Below the pieces are notes generated by a model. That model worked only from the letters and a program-made list of their open reading frames with translations. It ran no database searches and had not been told where the DNA came from. A stretch of 64,000 nucleotides of DNA from the NCBI GenBank assembly GCA_951812665.1, contig CATOST010000005.1, positions 62,001 through 126,000 on the forward strand, written 5' to 3'. Positions 16,828 to 25,426 of this stretch are shown here, piece by piece (the stretch's first letter is position 1; every line of letters begins with the position of its first letter). The position numbers and the translations under genes are program-made. The stretch is from an uncultured Acidobacteriota bacterium (GTDB lineage Bacteria > Acidobacteriota > UBA6911 > RPQK01 > JAJDTT01).

Positions 16828-18555
16828 ATGTTCCGGTTTGTCGCAAACGGCAAAAGAGCCTTCCCGGTACCGGCTGGGCTGACCCTGGCTCTGGTTTTGC
16901 TGGGGGTGGCCGGTGTCCATTCCGCAGCGGAATCGGCCGGGCTTCAGGTCCCTGGCGCCAAAGAGTTGACCCCCATTCCTCATCCCGACCTCAATGCCGT
17001 CGAGCGGCTGATTCGGGAGCAACTTCAAGCAGAGCGATCCAAGTTGGCGGCCAAGGTCTCAGCGGCCGAAGTTCCCGATTCGGCTCGGGCTGACGCTTTC
17101 GGTGGACTGGGGAGGCTTTACCATGCCTACGATTTCACCGAAGCCGCCCAAGCCTGTTACCGGAATGCGCTCGTCCTGAAGCCGAAGGATTTTCGCTGGG
17201 CCTACCTGCTGGGCCGCCTGTTGGAAAGCCAAGGGGACCTGAAGCAAGCCGTCGAGCACTACCGGCGCGCCGCCGCGATCGCACCCGAAGATCTTCCGAC
17301 ACTGCTGCATCTGGCCCAGGCGCAACTGAACCTGAATCGTCCGGAGTTGGCCGAACCGCTCTTCAAGGAGGCCATCTCCCGCGACCCGTATCCATCGTCA
17401 GCCTCGGCGTTGGTGGGGCTGGGGAAGATCTCTCTCTCTCGAAACGATCCTGAAGAGGCAATCGAGTACTTCGAAACCGCAGTCTCCATGCAACCGGAGG
17501 CCAGCAGCATCCACTATCCGCTGGCCATGGCCTACCGGCAGATCGGGGACCTGGAGAAGGCGCGGGAACATCTCAAGAAGCGCGGGACCAAGACCCCGGA
17601 ATATCCGGATCCGCTGATGGAGGAGCTCCGAAAAGTCAGGACCGGAAAGCAGTTTTTTTGGAGTCAGGGCACGGTCGCACTGAGCGAAGGACGCTTTGCG
17701 GAGGCCGCCGAGGCCTTCCGCCAGATGGTGGCCGCCGATCCGGAAGAGCCGATCGCCCACATGGATCTGGGGACGGCGCTGCTACAACTGGGAGATGTCG
17801 GTGGAGCCTTGGCCAAGTACCAGGAATCGCTCAGGCTTTCGCCGGGGAATCCTCGGCTTCACTACAATCTGGGGTTGGTTTACACCCTGCAGGAGACCTA
17901 TCCGAAGGCGCTCGAGCATTATCGGAATGCCGTCGAGCTGGATCCCGGTTTCGAGAACGCCCATTTCAATGCGGCGAATCTATTGATGAGACTGGGAGAC
18001 ATGGCGCAGGCCGGGCAGCACTACGGTCGGGTGAATGAACTGAATCCCAGTCACGCCTTTGCCCGCTTCATGCAGGCCATGACGTTGGTGAAGCTGGGCC
18101 GTTATCGGGAGGGCCGAACCCTTCTGGAATCGAGCCACCAGGCTCTGCCCGATGACGTCGATATCACCCACGCCCTGGCCCGTCTGCTGGCAGCTTCGCC
18201 CCAAAGCACGGCCGGCGATGGACGCCAGGCTCTGAAGCTGCTGGAGGGTGTCTTCAAGTACCAGAAAGAAGTGGCTTTCGAGCATTTCGAGACGCTGGCG
18301 ATGGCCCTGGCAATGTCCGGACAAATCCATAGGGCCTTGCAAGTGCAGCAGGGAATGATGGACGAAATCAAGCAAGCCGGACGTGCGGATCTGGCCGCGT
18401 TGCTCGAAGAGAATTTGGCGCGGTATCGAAGCGGTCAACCCTGCCGCACCCCCTGGAGGGACGACGATCCGGTGTTCTCTCCTGTCCCAGGGGATTTGGC
18501 GCCGCTCAAGTCAATCGGGGAAGGGTCCAACCCAAACTCGGTTCCTGGGAGTTGA
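16828..18555 (+). CDS. Exported TPR protein with GQPCR-PWRDDDP C-terminal module
   Basis: This 575-aa protein has a signal peptide (AGLTLALVLLGVAGVHSA) and roughly ten TPRs from residue 85 on. From about residue 400 it is closely similar to the C-terminus of the cytochrome/monooxygenase fusion at 2652: ARFMQAM, DVDITHALARLLAA, EVAFEHFETLAMA and GQPCRTPWRDDDPVFSP line up in the same order. It has no heme CxxCH and no copper ligands, so it resembles the TPR half of that fusion without the oxidase half. This suggests domain gain or loss between the two genes and a shared partner or target bound by the C-terminal module. It is divergent from the SCO1-like/CRTAC1 gene, with 166 bp between the starts. 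Confidence 0.85.
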   Translation: MFRFVANGKRAFPVPAGLTLALVLLGVAGVHSAAESAGLQVPGAKELTPIPHPDLNAVERLIREQLQAERSKLAAKVSAAEVPDSARADAFGGLGRLYHAYDFTEAAQACYRNALVLKPKDFRWAYLLGRLLESQGDLKQAVEHYRRAAAIAPEDLPTLLHLAQAQLNLNRPELAEPLFKEAISRDPYPSSASALVGLGKISLSRNDPEEAIEYFETAVSMQPEASSIHYPLAMAYRQIGDLEKAREHLKKRGTKTPEYPDPLMEELRKVRTGKQFFWSQGTVALSEGRFAEAAEAFRQMVAADPEEPIAHMDLGTALLQLGDVGGALAKYQESLRLSPGNPRLHYNLGLVYTLQETYPKALEHYRNAVELDPGFENAHFNAANLLMRLGDMAQAGQHYGRVNELNPSHAFARFMQAMTLVKLGRYREGRTLLESSHQALPDDVDITHALARLLAASPQSTAGDGRQALKLLEGVFKYQKEVAFEHFETLAMALAMSGQIHRALQVQQGMMDEIKQAGRADLAALLEENLARYRSGQPCRTPWRDDDPVFSPVPGDLAPLKSIGEGSNPNSVPGS

Positions 18556-18612
18556 ATCGAACCCGTATCGCCGCTTTGACGTTGTGTGAGCGTGGGCCAG
18601 GCCGGATCGCCT

Positions 18613-20217
18613 CTACGATCCCTCCGGCGCCAGGGCATCAAATTGAACCAGCGTGAGGGAGAACGGCGGGCACGACAAAATCCACTCCCGGTCCTGTTCT
18701 CCGACTTTCGCGGAGGCCGGCTCGATGCGATCGGGAACCTTGAAATCATTGATTTCCAGTGGCCCTGAAGCAGTCAGCACGGTGGCTGCGGTCTTCAACC
18801 GCCCGGCCCCCTCGAGGCGTAATCGGACGGACTGCTCGCGGCTCAGGTGGGGATTGATGATCGAGACGGTGAATTGACTCGAATCGCTCGTTTTGGAAGC
18901 TACGATGTCCAGTTCCGGGAGCGAGCGGGTCCTGCCCTCGTCCTCGAACTGAAATTCGCCGATGGTTGCTTCCAACCCCATGACATCGGCGTTCATATGG
19001 TGTTTGAGCAGGTCGAAGACATGGTAGGTGGGAGTCCGAACCAGCTTGGGCCCCTTGGTCTTCAACACGTTGTGAATCACGTTGACGGATAGGGCCAAAT
19101 GAGCCAAATGCAGGCGATTCGCCCGGCGCATGAACCCGTGCAGCATGCGCGCGGCCATGAGTGCGTCACGCATGGTGTCCGGCTGGACGAAGTCCTTGCC
19201 GGACATGGAGATGGGAAAAGATTCAACGGGATCGATCTCCTTGTGCCAGGCGCCCCACTCGTCGAGCATGATGCCGATGTGTTTGCGCCCCCCGATCCAG
19301 CGGTCGATGGACCTGGCCGCCTCATCGATCACGTTCTTGCACTTCTCAACGTCGGCCAGCAGGGCGTAGGTGTCCGCGGCTTGGCTTTCGGCCGCCGCCG
19401 CCGGCTTCAAGTAGCACTGGAGCGAAATCAGGTCGAACAACTCGAGGCGGTCGCTCAGCGCTTTGAGCAGCCGGTCGACCCAGTCGCTGTGCGGCTCGCC
19501 ATTGATGATGATTTTGGCGTCCCGGCCATACTGGCGCATGTAGAATCCGTAGCGGCGCACCTGGATCGCGTACAGTTCCGGCGTCCACTGATAGCTGGTC
19601 TCATTGCCGATGGTCCAGTACTTGACCCCGTAAGGCTCCGGGTGGCCGTTTTTCCGCCGCAGCTCGGCATACCGGGTGTCTGTAGTGCCATTGACGTATT
19701 CCATCCAGGCGACGATCTCCCTGGGGTCGCCCATTCCAATATTGGTTTGGATGACGGGCTCGGCTCCGATGGCGGCGCACCACTGCAGGAATTCGTCGGT
19801 TCCAAAAAAATTGGGTTCGACCTCCTGCCAGAAGCTCAGGCTGCGGGGACGTTGTGATCGAGGTCCGATCCCGTCTTTCCAGTGGTAGGTGTCGGCGGCG
19901 GTCCCCCCCGGCCAGCGAAATGCGGGAGCCCGGAGTTGACGATAGGCTTCGATGGTGTCGAGCCGCATACCGTCGTCATTGGGGATGCCGGAATCCTCGC
20001 CAACCCAGACGCCGTCGTAGATGGTCGCGCCGAGCAATTCCACCATGTGACCGAAAATCCCGGGAGCGACCGTTCCCCGGCGCTCCTCCGGATTGACCCT
20101 CACTGTGGTCTCGACCCCTGTTCCAGGGCCGCTTGGAAGGTTGGACTCCTGCGCTTGGATGGTGGCGAACGGTCCGACGGCCGCCGCGAGGATCAGAGGA
20201 AGAACCGGTCTTTCCAT
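18613..20217 (-). CDS. Alpha-L-arabinofuranosidase, GH51-type, exported
   Basis: This 534-aa protein has a signal peptide (VLPLILAAAVGPFATIQAQ). The TIM barrel carries the GH51 hallmarks FRWPGGT (101-105 region), WTIGNE with the acid/base Glu at about 206, and MLDEWG with the nucleophile Glu at about 320; it ends in a C-terminal beta-sandwich. The expected reaction is retaining hydrolysis of terminal alpha-L-arabinofuranosyl residues from arabinan, arabinoxylan or arabinogalactan. Length and motif order fit intact GH51 enzymes. The leader predicts periplasmic or secreted action, in keeping with a polymer-degrading lifestyle. It is convergent with the TPR gene at 16828, 57 bp away. No transporter or other glycanase adjoins it, so it is not part of a visible polysaccharide locus. 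Confidence 0.9.
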   Translation of the reverse strand: MERPVLPLILAAAVGPFATIQAQESNLPSGPGTGVETTVRVNPEERRGTVAPGIFGHMVELLGATIYDGVWVGEDSGIPNDDGMRLDTIEAYRQLRAPAFRWPGGTAADTYHWKDGIGPRSQRPRSLSFWQEVEPNFFGTDEFLQWCAAIGAEPVIQTNIGMGDPREIVAWMEYVNGTTDTRYAELRRKNGHPEPYGVKYWTIGNETSYQWTPELYAIQVRRYGFYMRQYGRDAKIIINGEPHSDWVDRLLKALSDRLELFDLISLQCYLKPAAAAESQAADTYALLADVEKCKNVIDEAARSIDRWIGGRKHIGIMLDEWGAWHKEIDPVESFPISMSGKDFVQPDTMRDALMAARMLHGFMRRANRLHLAHLALSVNVIHNVLKTKGPKLVRTPTYHVFDLLKHHMNADVMGLEATIGEFQFEDEGRTRSLPELDIVASKTSDSSQFTVSIINPHLSREQSVRLRLEGAGRLKTAATVLTASGPLEINDFKVPDRIEPASAKVGEQDREWILSCPPFSLTLVQFDALAPEGS

Positions 20218-20312
20218 TGCTGCTGCCTACCTTCTACGTCTCAAATGTTTGACTCCGTTTCTCAGACCGCACGTTCTGTTGTCAGGATTGCATGTAACCA
20301 CAACCGGTCGCC

Positions 20313-20366
20313 AACAGCCCGGGGTGAAAGTCGCGCGAGTACCGAGACCGTTCCTGCGCCGTCGTC
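20313..20366. repeat. Single arm of dispersed palindromic element
   Basis: This copy in the gap upstream of the GH51 gene matches the left arm of the element at 32540-32707. Shared blocks are GGTGAAAGTC, CGAGACCGTTCCTGCGCC and CGCGAG with single changes. It ends 19 bp before the stop codon of the VanZ-like gene. Confidence 0.6.
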
Positions 20367-20385
20367 GTGCCGCGCGGTGAGAAAT

Positions 20386-20745
20386 TTAGTGGATCCTGTT
20401 CCGGACCAGACGGTAGGCTACGAGGATCAGAGTCATTCCCGCCACGTCCGCCAGCACGTCCCCAGCGGAGGCATCCCGGCTGGGAACGAAGGACTGATGG
20501 ATCTCATCGCTCACGGCGAAGAGCGTTCCCAGGATCCAGAGCCGGAAGAGTTGGCGGGTCCCGATACTCCGCCGAAGTCCTGAGCTTCGTCCCCAGACCA
20601 GAGTCACGGTCAGGAGTGCATATTCGATGACGTGCAGCAGGGGATTGAGACCCAATCCGGCTCCGGGAGGGTGCCTCTGATGGGAAAGGAATACGATCAG
20701 GCAGATGGTGGCGAGTGCCGGAATCCAATGCACAAGGGTCCCCAC
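20386..20745 (-). CDS. VanZ-like membrane protein
   Basis: This 119-aa protein, from GTG 20745, has about four transmembrane segments (WIPALATICLIVFLS, PLLHVIEYALLTVTLVW, LFRLWILGTLFAVSDE, VLADVAGMTLILVAYRLV). The conserved VanZ block is DEIHQSFVPSRDASAGDVLADV. VanZ-family proteins are small membrane proteins, some linked to teicoplanin resistance, but most have no known function. Here it is third in a minus-strand operon after the DUF6677 protein and a 56-aa membrane protein, 13 bp from the latter's stop. A cell-envelope role is likely; nothing shows antibiotic resistance. Confidence 0.85.
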   Translation of the reverse strand: MGTLVHWIPALATICLIVFLSHQRHPPGAGLGLNPLLHVIEYALLTVTLVWGRSSGLRRSIGTRQLFRLWILGTLFAVSDEIHQSFVPSRDASAGDVLADVAGMTLILVAYRLVRNRIH

Positions 20746-20758
20746 ATCGACACCGCCG

Positions 20759-20929
20759 TTACCAGGGGATCAGTTGCATCAGCCACACGGCCGCCAGCGA
20801 CCCCAGGATGAGGTAGGCCGAGAGGGAGAGGAAATAACGGACCCGCTCTCGCGTGTCCTCCTTGTTGATCATGGCGAACACGGCACCGATGCTCAATGCC
20901 AGCAAGACCAGTCCGACCAGATGGTTCAT
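20759..20929 (-). CDS. 56-aa two-TM membrane protein, translationally coupled
   Basis: This small protein starts at ATG 20929 and has two hydrophobic helices (LVGLVLLALSIGAVFAMI and FLSLSAYLILGSLAAVWLMQLI) separated by a charged loop (NKEDTRERVR). The start codon overlaps the stop of the upstream DUF6677 gene as ATGA, the usual arrangement for translational coupling. A longer open frame runs upstream, but it would overlap most of the DUF6677 gene and carries no hydrophobic start. I do not recognise a family. The operon position between DUF6677 and VanZ suggests a membrane complex or shared envelope function. Confidence 0.7.
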   Translation of the reverse strand: MNHLVGLVLLALSIGAVFAMINKEDTRERVRYFLSLSAYLILGSLAAVWLMQLIPW

Positions 20930-21333
20930 CGGCGATTCCCTGCCGCGATATCGTAGCTGTCCAGCACCATCAGCATGTTCAGCAACCCGGCCGTGTACAG
21001 ATACGTGTTGCCGTATTCGTACCCGAAGGAATGGATATCGCCTGCTCCCCAACCGGCCCATTTCCCGAGGAGGTAGGGCAGTCCGATGCTCAGATCGGCG
21101 ATGAATTTGAGCTTACCGAAGAAACCGGGTCCCAAGCCGAACAGGCGGCCGTCCATGGAGAGGCCGAACGCGAACAGAATCATCACCACAGAAAAGAAAA
21201 GCAATCCCCTGGCCCAGCGTCCCTGCAAGAAATGACCCGAACCTGGAATCAGCCAGGCAGCCAGACAGAGGGCAATGTTCGTGGACACGCGTGAAGAATA
21301 GAAAGAGTCGCCCGGGAGTTCAAGCCGCTGCAT
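20926..21333 (-). CDS. DUF6677 family membrane protein
   Basis: This 135-aa protein starts at ATG 21333 (MQRLELPGDSF); an upstream ATG at 21378 would add 15 residues without similarity to the family. The characteristic block LAAWLIPGSGHFLQGRWARGLLFF is spread over about residues 23-46, followed by further hydrophobic helices and a C-terminal YTAGLLNMLMVLDSYDIAAG segment. The family is a conserved membrane protein of unknown function, seen with small envelope genes. It is first in a three-gene minus-strand operon and is divergent from the ZIP transporter at 21416. Confidence 0.75.
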   Translation of the reverse strand: MQRLELPGDSFYSSRVSTNIALCLAAWLIPGSGHFLQGRWARGLLFFSVVMILFAFGLSMDGRLFGLGPGFFGKLKFIADLSIGLPYLLGKWAGWGAGDIHSFGYEYGNTYLYTAGLLNMLMVLDSYDIAAGNRR

Positions 21334-21415
21334 CCTATGCTGTCTCCCCGCCCGGCTAGAATGACGGAGACAAGACACGGGGCCTCACGTAGAATCCCCC
21401 GGTCGAGCGACGGAA

Positions 21416-22231
21416 ATGGAACATCTATTTGGGTTTCGCGATTGGCATCCGGTGCTTCAGGCCTTGGGAGCGACTGGATTCACTTGGTTCATGACCGCCC
21501 TCGGAGCGGCCCTCGTCTTCGCCGCCAAGGACCTGAACCGCAAGGTTCTGGACGGCATGCTGGGGTTCGCGGCAGGCGTCATGATCGCCGCCAGCTACTG
21601 GTCCCTTCTGGCGCCGGCCATCGAGCTGGCGGAAGGCGGGAGTCTGCCGGCCTGGTTTCCCGCAGCCACCGGATTTCTGGCCGGGGCCTCGTTTCTATGG
21701 TGCATTGACAAGGTGATGCCCCACCTGCATCTGGGCTTTCCCAAATCCGAATCGGAGGGAATCAAGACGACTTGGCACAGGACGAGCCTGTTGATATTGG
21801 CGATTACCATTCACAACATTCCGGAAGGTCTGGCCGTGGGCGTCGCGTTCGGATCACTCGGCGTCGATTCGACCATGACATTCGGGTCTGCGGTGGCGCT
21901 CGCCATCGGAATCGGCCTGCAGAATATGCCGGAGGGGGTGGCCGTGGCCATGCCGTTGCGCCGGGAGAAGGTCTCCCGCTTGAAGTGTTTCTGGTACGGT
22001 CAACTTTCGGCCGTGGTGGAGCCGGTGGCCGGTGTCCTGGGGGCCGTCCTGGTTTCTCTTTCGCAGCCCTTGCTGCCCTATGCCTTTGGATTCGCCGCCG
22101 GAGCCATGATTTTTGTGGTGGTGGAGGAGGTGGTCCCCGAGTCCCAGAGGGCAGGAGACACGGATTTGGCCACCATGGGCGCCATCTTCGGATTCACCGT
22201 AATGATGATTCTGGACGTGGCTCTGGGCTGA
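21416..22231 (+). CDS. ZIP family metal transporter, GufA-like
   Basis: This 271-aa integral membrane protein has about eight helices. The metal-binding helices carry ITIHNIPEGLAVGVAFG (helix IV) and IGLQNMPEGVAVAMP (helix V), and a later helix has EEVVPES. Length and the paired NxPEG motifs fit the GufA branch of ZIP transporters, which move Zn2+ or other divalent metals across the inner membrane. The second motif has Gln in place of the His found in ZupT, as in GufA-like members. The K+ channel gene follows 120 bp downstream on the same strand. A link to the copper-containing proteins elsewhere in the window is not supported by position. Confidence 0.88.
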   Translation: MEHLFGFRDWHPVLQALGATGFTWFMTALGAALVFAAKDLNRKVLDGMLGFAAGVMIAASYWSLLAPAIELAEGGSLPAWFPAATGFLAGASFLWCIDKVMPHLHLGFPKSESEGIKTTWHRTSLLILAITIHNIPEGLAVGVAFGSLGVDSTMTFGSAVALAIGIGLQNMPEGVAVAMPLRREKVSRLKCFWYGQLSAVVEPVAGVLGAVLVSLSQPLLPYAFGFAAGAMIFVVVEEVVPESQRAGDTDLATMGAIFGFTVMMILDVALG

Positions 22232-22351
22232 ATTGACGGTCCGCATCGAGGACGGATCTGGAGCGGTACAGGTTGGAGGCGGCGCCGGAAGGGGTAGCGG
22301 CGTCCGCCCCCCTTGGATACACCGACTCAGAGAGTTCCGGCGTGGAGAAAC

Positions 22352-23353
22352 ATGGCGCGAAGACGCTCCGGTCCGATCCTGGGAGTCGCACTCCTCTCTT
22401 TCTGGGTCGTGTTGGGGAGTCTTGGGTTTTCCTTGATCGAGGGCTGGTCCCTGTTGGACAGCCTCTACATGGCGGTCATCACTGTCTCAACAGTGGGTTT
22501 TGGCGAAGTGCATGCCCTTTCCGACTATGGGAAGGGTTTCGCCCTGTTCCTGATCGTGACTGGTCTGGGAACGGCGGCCTATACTCTCACCAGCCTGGGG
22601 CAACAGTTGTTGGAAGGAGAACTGGCCGAAGTTCTGGGGAGACGGCGAATGAAAAGCCATCGGGGAAAGCTCGAAGACCACTACATCGTCTGTGGAAACG
22701 GGCGCGTGGGCCGCACCGTGTCGACCTATCTGGACCGCCGCAAGCTTCCCTTTTGCGTGATCGAAATCGATCCGGCGGCGGAAGAGGAACTGAGGCAGCG
22801 CGGCTATAGGTATGTCATAGGCGACGCGACCGAAGATGAGAATCTCATTCTCGCCGGGTTGTCCCGGGCCAAGGCGGCCTTTGCCTTGCTGCCATCGGAC
22901 CCGGACAACCTGTACCTGACGCTGTCGGCCAAGGGCCTCAACCCGTCGACGGTGGTGGTGGCCCGGGCCTCCGGCAAGGGGGCGGAAACCAAGCTGGAAA
23001 GGGCCGGCGCCGATCACGTCGTCTCCCCCTACGAGTTGGTCGGGCTCCGGCTTCTCCAGAAAGTTCTAAATCCGACGCTGATGGAGTTCATGGACCTGGT
23101 GATCCATCGAGAACACCTGAAATTGATCATGGAAGAGTTTTGCGTGCCTTCCGATTCGGTGTTGGCCGGATATTCGATCGAAGAAGCCCGGATTCGCAGT
23201 CGGTATGGCCTTATCGTCGTGGCCATCAAACGGCCCGACGGTCCCATGCTCTTCAATCCCGATGCGGGCGAGAAGATGGAACCGGGAGACGTGCTGGTGC
23301 TCTTGGGTCCCGAAGATCAAGTCAAAGACGTGGAGCAAGCCAAAAGAGCGTGA
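22352..23353 (+). CDS. Two-TM potassium channel with RCK (TrkA-N/TrkA-C) domain
   Basis: This 333-aa protein starts at ATG 22352, chosen over an in-frame ATG 39 bp upstream because GGAG lies 8 nt before it and the N-terminus MARRRSG fits. Two helices (ILGVALLSFWVVLGSLGFSL and FALFLIVTGLGTAAYTL) flank a pore loop with the selectivity filter TVSTVGFGE. A TrkA-N Rossmann domain follows (YIVCGNGRVGRTVST), then a TrkA-C domain (SVLAGYSIEEARIRSRYGLIV, split) up to the end. This is the MthK-type layout, in which the RCK domain gates K+ flux in response to ligand. The start codon lies 120 bp after the ZIP gene stop. Confidence 0.9.
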   Translation: MARRRSGPILGVALLSFWVVLGSLGFSLIEGWSLLDSLYMAVITVSTVGFGEVHALSDYGKGFALFLIVTGLGTAAYTLTSLGQQLLEGELAEVLGRRRMKSHRGKLEDHYIVCGNGRVGRTVSTYLDRRKLPFCVIEIDPAAEEELRQRGYRYVIGDATEDENLILAGLSRAKAAFALLPSDPDNLYLTLSAKGLNPSTVVVARASGKGAETKLERAGADHVVSPYELVGLRLLQKVLNPTLMEFMDLVIHREHLKLIMEEFCVPSDSVLAGYSIEEARIRSRYGLIVVAIKRPDGPMLFNPDAGEKMEPGDVLVLLGPEDQVKDVEQAKRA

Positions 23354-23590
23354 CTTTTGTTTGTTTGCCAACTGCGGGTGGCGGGATGGCCTGGGAATCT
23401 GGCATTCGGAAGGGAAATCGTGTAAGGTGGAGCGGTCTTCGCGAGAGCGTCTGAAAGGAAGGACGGGTAGATTTGGCCTTGGCGGGAGCGTACCTGCCAG
23501 CCATTTCTTTATTCGGTAACGAGATTCGGCCCTGGCGGAGCTCATACGCGGCTCGTCCGGGTCCGCCCCCAACTCGAGGAGAGAGTGGAT

Positions 23591-25372
23591 ATGAGTTCGG
23601 GACAGTTCGATTTTGCCTTGGCCATTGGAGGCGCCGCCGGTCAGGGAATCGCGACGCCAGGGAACATCCTGGCTCGGATCTTCGTGCGGCGCGGGGTTCA
23701 TCTGAACGCGTACAACGCCTACCAGTCCATCATTCGTGGTGGGCATATCTTTCTCACCATTCGGCTCCGCGATCGCCATCCGGAGACCCACGGCGACAAG
23801 CTGGATCTTCTGGTCTGTTTGAATCAGGACACGATGAATCGGCATCTGGGGTTGCTGGGTCCGGGCGCTTGCGCCATCTACAACAGCGACGCCATCAAAC
23901 CCGGTGACGCCGCCGACGGAGTCCAGATGTGTCCGATGCCGGTGGTGGACCTGACCAGCGGCAATCGGAACCGGTTGATCCAGAACACCGTTGGCCTGGG
24001 TGTCACCGTCTCCCTGTTGCAATTGGACTTCGACGTCCTGGCGGGCGCGTTGAAGCTGCAGTTCCAACGGAAAGGTCCGGCCGTGGTCGACGAAAACGTC
24101 TCGGTCGCGAAAGCGGGTTATCAGTTCGCCGAAGATAACTTCGATCCTTTTCCGATGAGCGTCCCGACAGGTCCCAAACCGCTTGCGGTCTGGACGGGCA
24201 ACGATGCCCTGGCGATGGGTGGAGCCGCAGGCGGCTGCAAGTTCTACTGCGCCTACCCCATGAGCCCGTCAACCGGCGTGCTCCACTGGATGGCCAGAAA
24301 TGCCCCGGAATTGGGCATCATGGTGCGTCAGGTCGAGGATGAGATCGGGGTCGCCAATATGGCCATCGGTGCGGCCCATGCCGGGGCCCGGAGCATGTGC
24401 GCCACGTCGGGTGGCGGATTCGCGCTCATGACCGAGGCCATCGGCGCCGCCGCCATGATGGAGATCCCGGTGGTTTTCATCAACGTGCAGCGGGCGGGTC
24501 CATCCACCGGAGTTCCCACCAAGACGGAACAAGGGGACTTGTGGCAGATGCTGGGAGCGAGCCAGGGAGACTTCCAGCGCTTCATCGTGGCGCCCAAGGA
24601 CGCGCTGGATGCCTTCAATACCATTCCCGAGGTCTTCAACCTGACGGATCGGTACCAGTGCCCGGGCATGGTTCTTTCCGACCTCCTGATTTCAGAGGGA
24701 ACCTTCAGCGTCGACCCGGACGACCTCAATTTCCAGCCCCCGATCGACCGCGGCCAATTGATTACCGAACATTCGGAAACCGACGGGTACAAGCGCTATC
24801 TGGACACCGAAGACGGAGTCTCGCCGAGAGCCATCCCGGGGTTGGAGGGCTATGTCCACGTTGTGGCCACCGACGAGCACGATGAGGACGGCGTGCTGAT
24901 CAGCGACGAGTTCACCAATCCCCACAAGCGCCGCCAGATGGTGGAGAAACGAGCCCGAAAGTTCGCCAAGGTGCTGGAGGATATCGAGGCGCCCGAATTG
25001 GAGGGACCCGCCGACGGAGAGGCCACGTTGGTGGGCTGGGGATCCACGTACGGCGTCATCAAAGAGGCCATTGACCAACTCAAGAACCAGGGCGTCCACG
25101 TCAACCATCTGCCCATCAAGTGGATCGTCCCGTTGCACGGTGACGCCATTCTGGAAACCCTGGGACGAGCCAAACGGACCATCATCGTCGAGAACAACCA
25201 TTCCGGACAGTTCGCCCGGTATCTGCGGGGCGAGACCGGCTTCGTGGCCGACGGCCACATTCGAAAATACGACGGTGAACCCTTCATGCCCCACCACATC
25301 GTGGACGCTGTGCTGGAGCAGTTGCGAGGCGAGACGAACCACTCCGTTCCTTACCAGGAGATCATGGTATAG
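23591..25372 (+). CDS. korA: 2-oxoacid:ferredoxin oxidoreductase, gamma-alpha fused subunit
   Basis: This 593-aa protein starts at ATG 23591 with GAGGAGAGAG just upstream; an in-frame GTG 6 bp earlier is less likely. Residues about 8-185 are the gamma domain (GGAAGQGIATPGNILARIF, SIIRGGHIFLTIR). Residues about 200-560 are the alpha domain (GGAAGGCKFYCAYPMSPST, VEDEIGVANMAIGAAHAG, QRAGPSTGVPTKTEQGD). The enzyme oxidatively decarboxylates a 2-oxoacid such as 2-oxoglutarate to the acyl-CoA and reduces ferredoxin. The beta subunit is 54 bp downstream, and no separate ferredoxin subunit is present, as in two-subunit KorAB enzymes. Which 2-oxoacid is used cannot be decided from the sequence. The 237-bp gap upstream shows no gene. 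Confidence 0.9.
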   Translation: MSSGQFDFALAIGGAAGQGIATPGNILARIFVRRGVHLNAYNAYQSIIRGGHIFLTIRLRDRHPETHGDKLDLLVCLNQDTMNRHLGLLGPGACAIYNSDAIKPGDAADGVQMCPMPVVDLTSGNRNRLIQNTVGLGVTVSLLQLDFDVLAGALKLQFQRKGPAVVDENVSVAKAGYQFAEDNFDPFPMSVPTGPKPLAVWTGNDALAMGGAAGGCKFYCAYPMSPSTGVLHWMARNAPELGIMVRQVEDEIGVANMAIGAAHAGARSMCATSGGGFALMTEAIGAAAMMEIPVVFINVQRAGPSTGVPTKTEQGDLWQMLGASQGDFQRFIVAPKDALDAFNTIPEVFNLTDRYQCPGMVLSDLLISEGTFSVDPDDLNFQPPIDRGQLITEHSETDGYKRYLDTEDGVSPRAIPGLEGYVHVVATDEHDEDGVLISDEFTNPHKRRQMVEKRARKFAKVLEDIEAPELEGPADGEATLVGWGSTYGVIKEAIDQLKNQGVHVNHLPIKWIVPLHGDAILETLGRAKRTIIVENNHSGQFARYLRGETGFVADGHIRKYDGEPFMPHHIVDAVLEQLRGETNHSVPYQEIMV

Positions 25373-25426
25373 GATTCGACAACAGGTCGATCCGAATCGG
25401 AACCTGACACACGAAAGGGAAGCATT

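Noticed and set aside
20386..20745. Glycopeptide-resistance gene
   Set aside because: VanZ-like similarity alone does not indicate resistance; no other van genes are present.
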